Source of the DNA: Spirochaetota bacterium
GTDB taxonomy: Bacteria; Spirochaetota; JAHITG01
Length of the DNA stretch: 7,715 bases
NCBI GenBank assembly: GCA_018817865.1
Contig: JAHITG010000187.1
Span: 1-7,715, forward strand
Reading direction: 5' to 3'
Shown here piece after piece: positions 1-5,989 of the stretch (its first letter is position 1; every line of letters starts with the position of its first letter). Under the pieces are notes generated by a model. The model was not told the DNA's origin, ran no database searches, and saw nothing but the letters and a program-made list of their open reading frames with translations. Position numbers and translations under genes: made by a program.

Positions 1-211
1 CCCATTCTTTAGATTTTTTAACGGCTTTTGAATATTCTTTTTCGGCCAGGTCATATTTCTCCTGTTTCTCATACAGGACACCCAGATCATTATGCTCCTC
101 TGCACTTAAGTTATCTTTTATATCCACCATTTTCGGCAAGGGGTAAGAGACACAGGATAACAGGATAAATAACATAAGACTTAAATACGGTAATGATCTC
201 TTTCGGCTCAT
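1..211 (-). CDS. TPR lipoprotein, C-terminus outside the window
   Basis: The first 70 codons are visible; the gene continues past base 1. The N-terminus is basic (MSRKR), followed by a hydrophobic stretch ending in the lipobox LLSC with the acceptor Cys at residue 20, so a lipidated envelope protein is predicted. From about residue 36 (SAEEHNDLGVLYEKQEKYDL) the sequence has the small/large residue spacing of a TPR helix pair. The ATG overlaps the stop of the upstream peptidase gene as ATGA (bases 208-211). This overlap fixes the start and implies translational coupling; no strong Shine-Dalgarno is seen. From memory of the family, PA2778-type peptidases often carry TPRs in the same chain, so this gene may supply that part as a separate lipoprotein. 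The TPR and lipobox calls are fairly secure; the partnership is inferred. Confidence 0.75.
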   Translation of the reverse strand, partial: MSRKRSLPYLSLMLFILLSCVSYPLPKMVDIKDNLSAEEHNDLGVLYEKQEKYDLAEKEYSKAVKKSKEW

Positions 212-702
212 GGTTTCTTATCTTTATAAACAATTAAATAAACATTTCCCATCTTGTTCCAATAATCAATAAAATCATCATATGTGATCAGCTTGGATGA
301 TGCATATCCGGTATGGGCAATAAATCCTTCTGCATTATACCCGAAGACCACTAAATAATGAGGCATTGAGAACATCCAGATCCCCACATCTACAAGAACA
401 AGAACCGGCCTTTTCCTGTCAATATATTTCTTCACATCATTGGTAGTGCCCGTGGCAAGGATCGAGCTGAATTTTTTTTCTCTGGCAAAATTTTCCAGGT
501 CCGTGATCAGGGTTCCCTGTATCTTCTCAGAATAGACAGCTTTGCCAATCACCTTCTGATCGGTCTTCACACCGTAATAACCCATCACCGAGCTTAAAGC
601 GGCCGGGCCGCAGTAATGGGTCTTCTGCCTGACAAAAGGAACATTTTCGATCTGAGAGAATAAAGGGGATATTGATAATAATAATATAAAAAGTATTTTC
701 AT
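208..702 (-). CDS. Exported C39-like cysteine peptidase, PA2778-family type
   Basis: This 164-residue protein has a short signal peptide (MKILFILLLSISPLFS, cleavage near residue 16) and then a compact papain-like fold of the C39 type. Visible active-site elements are Gln26 (oxyanion hole) and Cys31 in VRQKTHYCGPAAL, followed by His115 in MPHYLVVFGYN. The third position, usually Asp or Asn in C39 peptidases, falls near FIAHTGY (residues 127-133), with no obvious Asp-Pro. To my recollection PA2778-family members also vary here (…SG-type motif), which supports that assignment over a bacteriocin-leader peptidase. It has no ABC transporter domains and is exported, so it would act in the periplasm or at the cell surface; its substrate is unknown. 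It overlaps the TPR lipoprotein gene by 4 bases. Its start lies only 10 bases from a palindromic repeat, and no Shine-Dalgarno precedes it. Confidence 0.8.
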   Translation of the reverse strand: MKILFILLLSISPLFSQIENVPFVRQKTHYCGPAALSSVMGYYGVKTDQKVIGKAVYSEKIQGTLITDLENFAREKKFSSILATGTTNDVKKYIDRKRPVLVLVDVGIWMFSMPHYLVVFGYNAEGFIAHTGYASSKLITYDDFIDYWNKMGNVYLIVYKDKKP

Positions 703-727
703 TTTAAAACAAGGTGCCAGGTCTTAA

Positions 728-784
728 CTTTATCACTTTTATTCATTTTTTACTTATTATATGAACTAAATTGAAGTGATAAAG
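728..784. mobile_element. 57-bp mini-element with perfect TIRs and TTAA flanks
   Basis: The terminal inverted repeats are CTTTATCACTT (728-738) and AAGTGATAAAG (774-784), 11/11 matched, around a 35-bp AT-rich centre. TTAA flanks both ends (724-727, 785-788). The second copy of the surrounding repeat has a single TTAA at the corresponding place (5832-5835) and lacks the 57 bp entirely, as expected for an insertion with a 4-bp target duplication or a precise excision. Because TTAA is itself palindromic, the inverted repeat can also be read as 15 bp long. Alternatively, the segment could be original and have been lost from copy 2. Confidence 0.65.
756..783 (-). promoter_or_regulatory. Possible promoter inside the 57-bp element, toward the peptidase gene
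   Basis: On the minus strand there is a perfect -10, TATAAT (761-756), with a weak -35, TTTATC (783-778, three of six consensus positions), at 16-bp spacing. Initiation near base 749 would give a leader of about 46 nt to the peptidase ATG at 702. The region is AT-rich, so a chance match is quite possible. It is noted because the gene is separated from its presumed operon promoter by the repeat. Confidence 0.35.
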
Positions 785-788
785 TTAA

Positions 789-926
789 GGGTCTGTTGCC
801 CAAAGGGATAATATTATCAAATAGTGGTAGTCGCAAGCTTTAGCTTGCGTTTAATGACATTATTGAACCATTACGCAGGCTAAAGCCCGCGGCTACCTTT
901 GTTTAATCCATTTGGGCAACAACCCC
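789..926. repeat. 138-bp core repeat with paired GTAG hairpins (copy 1)
   Basis: The core is bounded by TTAA on both sides. Its ends form an imperfect inverted repeat, GGGTCTGTTGCCCAAA (789-804) against TTTGGGCAACAACCCC (911-926), 14 of 16 positions paired. It contains two hairpins in opposite orientation: 826-849, where GGTAG precedes CGCAAGCTTTAGCTTGCG, and 874-897, where a similar hairpin is followed by GGCTACC. GTAG-footed hairpins in inverted pairs are the hallmark of REP/BIME elements. Aligned by hand without gaps, it differs from the second core (5836-5973) at about 10 of 138 positions. Confidence 0.85.
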
Positions 927-948
927 TTAAGACCTGGCACCATATATA

Positions 949-1326
949 TTACGTAAGCCGCAAGATCAGAACTACCAGCAGAATAATCACAAGGACTGTC
1001 ACGAGCAGGCCTAAACTATCACCGCCGGCCAGCAGTTTTTCAGATGCCTGTGCCAGGATATGGATCTGATCATTGGAGAGATCTTTCAATTTTTTCTCGA
1101 TCTCTTCTTTGTTCAGTCCATAGGCCTTCAGTTTATCCTGGACCATCTTGTGTTCTAATGCCCTCTGGATGGTCTCCAGTTTTTCCTGTTTCTCGATCTG
1201 TGTAAGGACCGTTTTTGAATGGAATGATGATGCCACCATGGCTGTCATGCCGGGAGCGGTAAAAAAAAGTATCATGTAAACAGCGATACTGACCGTGAAG
1301 ATCGGTTTTCTCATTGATCTGATCAT
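949..1326 (-). CDS. Exported membrane-anchored small protein, PA2779-family type
   Basis: This is a 125-residue protein. A basic start (MIRSMRK) and a hydrophobic stretch to about residue 29 form a signal peptide or first membrane segment. A charged helical region follows (about 35-95: KEEIEKKLKDLSNDQIHILA), then the short motif LLAGGDSLG and a C-terminal membrane helix (about 104-124, LLVTVLVIILLVVLIL). This order of signal, AMVA, short helical region, GGD and terminal transmembrane helix matches my memory of the PA2779 family, whose gene is normally next to that of the PA2778-type peptidase, as here. Function is unknown; a partner or membrane tether for the peptidase is a reasonable inference. 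GGAGGT at 1335-1340, 8 bases upstream, supports Met1 over the in-frame Met5. Confidence 0.82.
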   Translation of the reverse strand: MIRSMRKPIFTVSIAVYMILFFTAPGMTAMVASSFHSKTVLTQIEKQEKLETIQRALEHKMVQDKLKAYGLNKEEIEKKLKDLSNDQIHILAQASEKLLAGGDSLGLLVTVLVIILLVVLILRLT

Positions 1327-1366
1327 AAAATATAACCTCCTTTATAAATTATGAATATCAGTAAGT

Positions 1367-1394
1367 ATAGTATCAAACTTGAATCTATTGTCAA
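1367..1394 (-). promoter_or_regulatory. Sigma-70-type promoter for the PA2779-like gene
   Basis: On the minus strand the -35 is TTGACA (1394-1389, perfect) and the -10 is TACTAT (1372-1367, four of six), with 16-bp spacing. Initiation near base 1360 gives a leader of about 34 nt containing the strong GGAGGT at 1335-1340. This would be the main promoter of the leftward envelope gene group. Confidence 0.65.
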
Positions 1395-1417
1395 GAGGAA
1401 AACCACAATTCATTTAC

Positions 1418-1446
1418 TTGACAAACAATTTGATTTGTATTATTTA
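1418..1446 (+). promoter_or_regulatory. Putative promoter for the glycosidase genes
   Basis: TTGACA (1418-1423, perfect) is followed at 17-bp spacing by TATTTA (1441-1446, four of six). Initiation near 1453 would leave about 43 nt before the ATG at 1496. Its -35 is only 23 bases from the -35 of the leftward promoter, so the two face away from a short shared segment (1395-1417), and one regulator could affect both. Confidence 0.5.
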
Positions 1447-1495
1447 TGGAGCAAGGATCATTATCTAACAGAACAACCCGTTTTTATTAAACATT

Positions 1496-3826
1496 ATGAA
1501 TCTGTCCGATGTTGTCATCAAATTCATTGCCAGGCATTTTGATCTGGATTCCCTTCAGCAAAGATGGGAGGCCACAAAAAACCTCGGGAAAAGCAAAGAT
1601 CTGGATATTCCTTCCGAACTGCTGCGCCTGAACATTGATATCCTATCCCGGTCCTTTTATAATATCAATGCCATACAGCCCCATCTGGACTGGGTCTTAC
1701 CATACTGGATCCTGAGGCAGTATGATCCTGAAGATGTAAGCTTCTTACCGTCGTCATACCTCTCCATAAATCTGACCCACCGCAACTGGACGGGAATATC
1801 CTCTTTAGCATCAGACCATGAAGCTATCATTGACCAGCGTGCCCTTTTAACACCGTTATTTGACGGATGGTCCGTAGATTTCTGGATCAAAAAAGATGAT
1901 TATGTGATCGTTCCCTCAAAACTCGAAGAGATGAACCAGCACCTGGTACACAGATCACCCATTGTAAAAAGCACATTTTATAAAAAAAGCCTGCAGATCA
2001 CATCTGAAGCCCTGATGCATAATGAAACCGGAGAAAATTTCATTATGCAGAACTTCCTGGTGGAAAACATGGAGAACACACCGCTGACGATCTCATTTTA
2101 CATATCGATCCGGCCGTTTAATCCGGAAAGTGTTGTCCCGGTCTTTTCAATTGAGTATAATAAAAAAAGAAACGCTTTCAAGGTCAACAACAGAGACTTC
2201 CTCTACCTTGCTGATACACCGGAAAGAGTGATCTGCTCAAGCAAGAGCCCGGGAGATGCTTACTTTTTCATTAACAACGCTAAAGTTAAAAGTATCACCC
2301 GTTCAGAGGACCAGGGAGGGCTCTGCACCTGTTTTGCCGAATATAAGGTACGCTTAAAAGCCGGAGGATCCTTCAGCACAAATATCATTATCCCAATAGC
2401 GAACAACGATCTTAAAAAAGTCAATAAAATATTCAAAGAAAAATATCATGCCGTCAAGAACCGTAACATCCAGTTATGGCAGGATTATAAAAAGGAGTCC
2501 CTTTCCCTGACTACCCCCGACTCCAAGATCAATGAAGCTTTTGAAAGTTTTAAGAACAACATTCTCATCCTGGTTGATAAAGAGGCGATCCCACCGGGAC
2601 CATTCACCTATCATAATATGTGGTTCAGAGACGCGGCCTACTCGATCACATCACTTCTAAAACTCGGATTTTTTTCAGATGTCAAGAGGATCCTGAAGGC
2701 CTATTTCAAGAGGCAGCAGAAAGACGGGTACTTCCTTTCACAGCATGGAGAATGGGATGCAAACGGACAGGTCCTCTGGACCATCATGCAGTACTGCAGG
2801 TTCACCGATGACCTTGAATTTGCGGATCACCATTATCAATCGCTTCTGAAGGCGGTTCTCTGGGTATTCCGACAGAGGCAGAAGACCAAAAAAAATAAGA
2901 GCGACCTGCATTACGGATTGCTTCCCTCCGGTTTTTCAGCGGAACATTTCGGGCCGTCCAATTATTATTACTGGGATAATTACTGGTCCTATGCAGGGAT
3001 CAGAGATTTTATCAGTATATCAAAAATATTAAAAAAGAAGACTGAAAGCATTGAAAAAGAGAATGAAGAGTATAAAAATGATATTGAAAGATCCATTAAG
3101 AAATTCCAGAAAATAAATGCAAGTGAATATATCCCCTCCTCTCCGTACCGGAAAAAGGACAGCAGTATCATAGGTTCTGTAGCAGCGTTATATCCTTTAC
3201 AGGTCATGGACCCGGACAGAGAAGATGTGACGAATACATTAAAGATAATAAGAAAAAATTTCATGCAGAAAGGGGCCTTCTTCCATAAACTTTTACATTC
3301 CGGGTATAATGTTTACTTAACCGCCCAGGTAGCCCAGTGTTACCTTATGCGGGGATCAACCATGGCTCTCCCCCTGCTGGATTGGATACTGGACCATGCG
3401 ACTGATACCTATACTTTTCCCGAAGCGATCCATCCCGAGACCAAAGGAGGCTGTATGGGAGACGGCCATCATGGCTGGGCCATCTCCGAGCTGATCCACC
3501 TGATGCGCAACATGATCTTTTACGAAAAGGATGATTCGCTTATATTCTTTCCCGTGATACCCCATCACTGGCTGGATATGGGAAGCCGGCTGGAGCTGAA
3601 GAATGCATATTCTCATTTCGGAAAATTCCACCTTTCCCTGGCCGCCTCTTCACAATTCATAGAATTTGATTTCCAGGCAGATTTTTTTAAAAAACCGAAG
3701 AAGATCCGGATCAATTTCCCGGTCCAGATCGAAAAAATAATAATAAACAATAATGAAAAAATAATAAAAGAGAAGTCATTTATCATTACTTATTCCGAAC
3801 AGATCCATATTAAGATCTATATCTGA
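1496..3826 (+). CDS. Six-hairpin glycosidase-type protein, no signal peptide
   Basis: This 776-residue protein is predicted to be cytoplasmic. Residues about 1-330 look like a large beta-sandwich domain (SINLTHRNWTG, WSVDFWI). After a helical linker, about 365-690 reads as an (alpha/alpha)6 barrel: YHNMWFRDAAYS (372-383, with W376 and RD 378-379), QHGEWDANGQVLW (416-428, with E419 and D421), YYYWDNYWSYAG (490-501) and HPETKGGCMGDGHHGWA (646-662, with E648 and D656). The C-terminal part (from about 680) has the small beta-domain pattern common behind such barrels. Fold, size and domain order match GH15, GH65 and GH94-like enzymes, which cleave or phosphorolyse glucosides. I cannot assign a family; E419 or D421 as acid and E643 or E648 as second carboxylate are guesses. 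No Shine-Dalgarno precedes the ATG, the first start after an in-frame stop at 1466. The exported GH-A gene follows 88 bp downstream. Confidence 0.75.
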   Translation: MNLSDVVIKFIARHFDLDSLQQRWEATKNLGKSKDLDIPSELLRLNIDILSRSFYNINAIQPHLDWVLPYWILRQYDPEDVSFLPSSYLSINLTHRNWTGISSLASDHEAIIDQRALLTPLFDGWSVDFWIKKDDYVIVPSKLEEMNQHLVHRSPIVKSTFYKKSLQITSEALMHNETGENFIMQNFLVENMENTPLTISFYISIRPFNPESVVPVFSIEYNKKRNAFKVNNRDFLYLADTPERVICSSKSPGDAYFFINNAKVKSITRSEDQGGLCTCFAEYKVRLKAGGSFSTNIIIPIANNDLKKVNKIFKEKYHAVKNRNIQLWQDYKKESLSLTTPDSKINEAFESFKNNILILVDKEAIPPGPFTYHNMWFRDAAYSITSLLKLGFFSDVKRILKAYFKRQQKDGYFLSQHGEWDANGQVLWTIMQYCRFTDDLEFADHHYQSLLKAVLWVFRQRQKTKKNKSDLHYGLLPSGFSAEHFGPSNYYYWDNYWSYAGIRDFISISKILKKKTESIEKENEEYKNDIERSIKKFQKINASEYIPSSPYRKKDSSIIGSVAALYPLQVMDPDREDVTNTLKIIRKNFMQKGAFFHKLLHSGYNVYLTAQVAQCYLMRGSTMALPLLDWILDHATDTYTFPEAIHPETKGGCMGDGHHGWAISELIHLMRNMIFYEKDDSLIFFPVIPHHWLDMGSRLELKNAYSHFGKFHLSLAASSQFIEFDFQADFFKKPKKIRINFPVQIEKIIINNNEKIIKEKSFIITYSEQIHIKIYI

Positions 3827-3914
3827 TCAGGGGAACTACAGAAAAATTTTCTGGATAAATTAAATAATTTGTATATATTTATTGTATAACTGAAAACAGG
3901 CAGGTGAAACAACC

Positions 3915-5819
3915 ATGAAAAGATATGTAATCTATTTTATCATTTTATTTTTAGTTGATGCCGCTATTGCTGAACTGCCAAAGCCGAAATTCAAGCTGAC
4001 CACCCCGGGAAAGGAAACTGTTATCGATTATTCCAAATACGGCACCTTTAAAAATGTCGAGACAAAGGATTATATATATGTGATCAAAGACAGGAAAGGC
4101 CTTATCAAGGCTGCGGGAGAAGGGATATTCCCTGATAACAGAAGTGTATATAAAAATAAAATATATAATAAGATAAAGCAGGGTAAAAATTTCAAGGGGA
4201 CCCGATGGGACCATGTGAATACATCCGATCCTGTTACGGATTACTTTGTCTGGGCTACTACCTCAGAAGAACCGGGTGTCCAGCAGCTGTTCACTGCTTA
4301 TGCCCTGAAAGAAGCCGGCCATATCAGACATGCTGTAAAGGCATTCTATTCCATACTGGTCCATTACCCCCGATCAGCCTGCTTCAGCGCTGACCAGTCC
4401 TTTGTATGGTATGTTGCCATTGTGGCCATGGATAAACTCTATGCTCTGTGCAGACAGTACCCTGATCTGGGATTGAAACTTGAAGGGGCATGGATCGACA
4501 TCAAAAACGGCAAGGACACAGACCTGAATAATGATATCATAAGTGTCAACCCCGGGAAACTGGTCAAGGTAAAAAGATCAGAGTTAACGCGACCTAACCT
4601 GAAAAAAATGAAGATCATCTCAAAAAGAGGCAGGAGAAAGGTGAAGCTCGTAAAATACAAGAACGGCCACTGGCAGATGCTGGTGGATAACAAACCCTAT
4701 ATTGTCAAAGGCATCTCTTATAGCCCCACCAAGGTCGGTGAAAGCCCGCATGACCAGACCATGAGGAACTGGATGTTCATTGATGATAATAAGAACGGCC
4801 TGATCGACGGAGCAGAAGATGCATGGGTAGATAAGAACCGAAACAATAAAAAAGATAAAAATGAAAAGATCATCGGAGATTTCCAGCTGTTAAAAGAGAT
4901 GGGATGTAATACGATCCGATATTATCATGTACCTCCCAATAACCAATACTCTAAAAAAGAGTTCAATAAAGAGCTGTTGCTGAAGCTCTATAAAAAATAC
5001 AAGATCCGGGTCATTATGGGAGATTTTCTCGGTGCCTATACCATAGGGTCAGGTGCTGACTGGGCTATAGGTACTGATTACAAGGATAAAGACCAGCGCC
5101 AGAGAATGAAAGAGGTCGTTAAACAGATGGTCCTGGACCATAAAGATGAACCCTATCTTCTCATGTGGATGCTGGGGAATGAAAATAATATGAGCGGTGA
5201 TTATACGGGAGTGAATGCCACCAGGACCCTGGCTTCAAAACATCCTGTAGAATATGCAAAATTTTTAAATGAAGTAGCGGAAATGATACATGAACTCGAC
5301 AAGAACCATCCGGTTGCCGTGGGGAACAGGGGATTAGACCTTGTTGAATATTATGATAATTACGCTCCGGCGATCGATATTCTGGGGATCAATGAGTATC
5401 CGGATAAAGACGGATTCGGGTCCCTATGGTACCGGGCCAGAAAATTGATGGACAGGCCCATCCTCATCACCGAATACGGAGCTGATGCCTATGATTCCAA
5501 TAGGAACATAGTAGATGAAAAAGCGCAGATGCAGTGGCATCAAGGGCTTTGGCAGGATATTCAATATAACATTGCCGGCGGGATCGGTGACGGCAATGCA
5601 TTAGGAGGAATGCCGTTTGAGTGGCTGGATGAATGGTGGAAGAGCCTGAAAGGGAGAAAGGATACACAGCAGCAGACACAGGATTTCCCCATGCCTTTTC
5701 CTGACAACTGGTCTTCGGAGGAATTTTTAGGCATTGCGGGCCAGGGTGATGGAAATAACAGCCCTTATATGAGGCATTTAAGAGAGACATACTACTTGTA
5801 TAAAAAGATCTGGAATTAA
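3915..5819 (+). CDS. Exported clan GH-A glycoside hydrolase with helical N-terminal domain
   Basis: This 634-residue protein has a signal peptide ending near AAIA (residue 19). Residues about 96-235 form an unrecognised, mainly helical domain with one TPR-like stretch (EAGHIRHAVKAFYSILVHYP). The TIM barrel starts near residue 250 (VDNKPYIVKGISY). Clan GH-A marks follow: CNTIRYYH with Arg335, WMLGNEN with acid/base Glu423, GINEYP, and ILITEYGAD with nucleophile Glu520; the 97-residue Glu spacing suits a retaining enzyme. Local motifs resemble GH2 barrels and GH72-type transglycosylases. A GH2 label would be tentative, since the GH2 beta-sandwich domains are not evident. Two EF-hand-like loops (290-301, 306-317) lie between early barrel segments. 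AGGTG at 3902-3906, 8 bases from the ATG, fixes the start. It probably forms one transcript with the upstream glycosidase and acts in the periplasm or outside the cell. Substrate unknown. Confidence 0.8.
   Translation: MKRYVIYFIILFLVDAAIAELPKPKFKLTTPGKETVIDYSKYGTFKNVETKDYIYVIKDRKGLIKAAGEGIFPDNRSVYKNKIYNKIKQGKNFKGTRWDHVNTSDPVTDYFVWATTSEEPGVQQLFTAYALKEAGHIRHAVKAFYSILVHYPRSACFSADQSFVWYVAIVAMDKLYALCRQYPDLGLKLEGAWIDIKNGKDTDLNNDIISVNPGKLVKVKRSELTRPNLKKMKIISKRGRRKVKLVKYKNGHWQMLVDNKPYIVKGISYSPTKVGESPHDQTMRNWMFIDDNKNGLIDGAEDAWVDKNRNNKKDKNEKIIGDFQLLKEMGCNTIRYYHVPPNNQYSKKEFNKELLLKLYKKYKIRVIMGDFLGAYTIGSGADWAIGTDYKDKDQRQRMKEVVKQMVLDHKDEPYLLMWMLGNENNMSGDYTGVNATRTLASKHPVEYAKFLNEVAEMIHELDKNHPVAVGNRGLDLVEYYDNYAPAIDILGINEYPDKDGFGSLWYRARKLMDRPILITEYGADAYDSNRNIVDEKAQMQWHQGLWQDIQYNIAGGIGDGNALGGMPFEWLDEWWKSLKGRKDTQQQTQDFPMPFPDNWSSEEFLGIAGQGDGNNSPYMRHLRETYYLYKKIWN
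4782..4865 (+). other. Tandem EF-hand-like calcium loops within the GH-A protein
   Basis: Residues 290-301 (DDNKNGLIDGAE) match the 12-residue EF-hand loop at every key position: D1, N3, N5, G6, I8, D9, E12. After four residues, 306-317 (DKNRNNKKDKNE) repeats the pattern with Asn in place of Gly at position 6 and Lys in place of the hydrophobic residue at position 8. Such tandem loops bind calcium in dockerins and related secreted proteins. Here they are internal, between the first barrel strand and the NTIRYYH segment, suggesting metal-dependent stabilisation. Calcium binding is inferred. Confidence 0.6.
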
Positions 5820-5820
5820 A

Positions 5821-5988
5821 GATGCCGGGTCTTAAGGGTCTGTTGCCCAAAGGGATACTATTATTAAATAGTGGTAGTCGCAAGCTTTAGCTTGCGTTTA
5901 ATTACATTATTGAATCATTACGCAGGCTAAAGCCTGCGGCTACCTTCGTTTAATCTATTTAGGCAACAGACCCTTAAAACCTGGCACC
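5821..5988. repeat. Composite palindromic repeat, copy 2
   Basis: This 168-bp element has outer arms GATGCCGGGTC (5821-5831) and AACCTGGCACC (5978-5988), a decayed version of the copy 1 arms (8 of 11 paired). TTAA occurs at 5832-5835 and 5974-5977 around a 138-bp core; the 57-bp mini-element is absent. It begins 1 base after the stop of the GH-A gene (5819) and ends 1 base before the stop of the convergent TPR gene (5990), so it fills the whole junction. Its long stem could terminate transcription from either side, although there is no clear U-tract. Confidence 0.85.
5836..5973. repeat. 138-bp core repeat with paired GTAG hairpins (copy 2)
   Basis: It has the same length and orientation as the core at 789-926, about 93% identical by hand alignment. 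Its ends pair 15 of 16: GGGTCTGTTGCCCAAA (5836-5851) against TTTAGGCAACAGACCC (5958-5973). The left hairpin CGCAAGCTTTAGCTTGCG (5879-5896) follows GGTAG. The right hairpin CGCAGGCTAAAGCCTGCG (5921-5938) precedes GCTACC. Both 8-bp stems are perfect here; the right stem has one altered base in copy 1 (C at 888). Confidence 0.85.
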
Positions 5989-5989
5989 T

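Larger units (their letters stand above)
713..941. repeat. Composite palindromic repeat, copy 1 (MITE/BIME-like)
   Basis: The outer arms are a perfect 11-bp inverted repeat, GGTGCCAGGTC (713-723) and GACCTGGCACC (931-941). TTAA occurs at each internal junction (724-727, 785-788, 927-930). Inside lie a 57-bp mini-element (728-784) and a 138-bp core (789-926) that recurs at 5836-5973. The repeat has no coding capacity, and the window contains no transposase, so any mobility would need an enzyme supplied in trans. It occupies nearly the whole gap between the PA2779-like gene (stop at 949) and the peptidase gene (start at 702). Confidence 0.85.

Noticed and set aside
1..120. Sequence similarity between the start of the window and about 6020-6110
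   Set aside because: Both encode TPR helices with similar codons on the minus strand; the match is short and protein-driven, not a DNA repeat.
1351..1542. 63-codon plus-strand open frame
   Set aside because: It lies over the divergent promoters and runs into the start of the glycosidase in another frame. Composition is not protein-like and no ribosome site precedes it.
3851..3890. Promoter directly before the GH-A gene (TATAAC at 3885-3890)
   Set aside because: No acceptable -35 at the right spacing, and the region is very AT-rich; co-transcription with the upstream gene is simpler.
5467..5883. 138-codon minus-strand open frame
   Set aside because: It is antisense to the catalytic part of the GH-A gene and enters the repeat; it has no recognisable domain.
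713..5988. The repeated 138-bp cores as a CRISPR-type or transposon pair
   Set aside because: There are only two copies about 5 kb apart, with no spacers, no cas genes and no transposase. Genes between them look like normal chromosomal genes, so a composite transposon is not supported.
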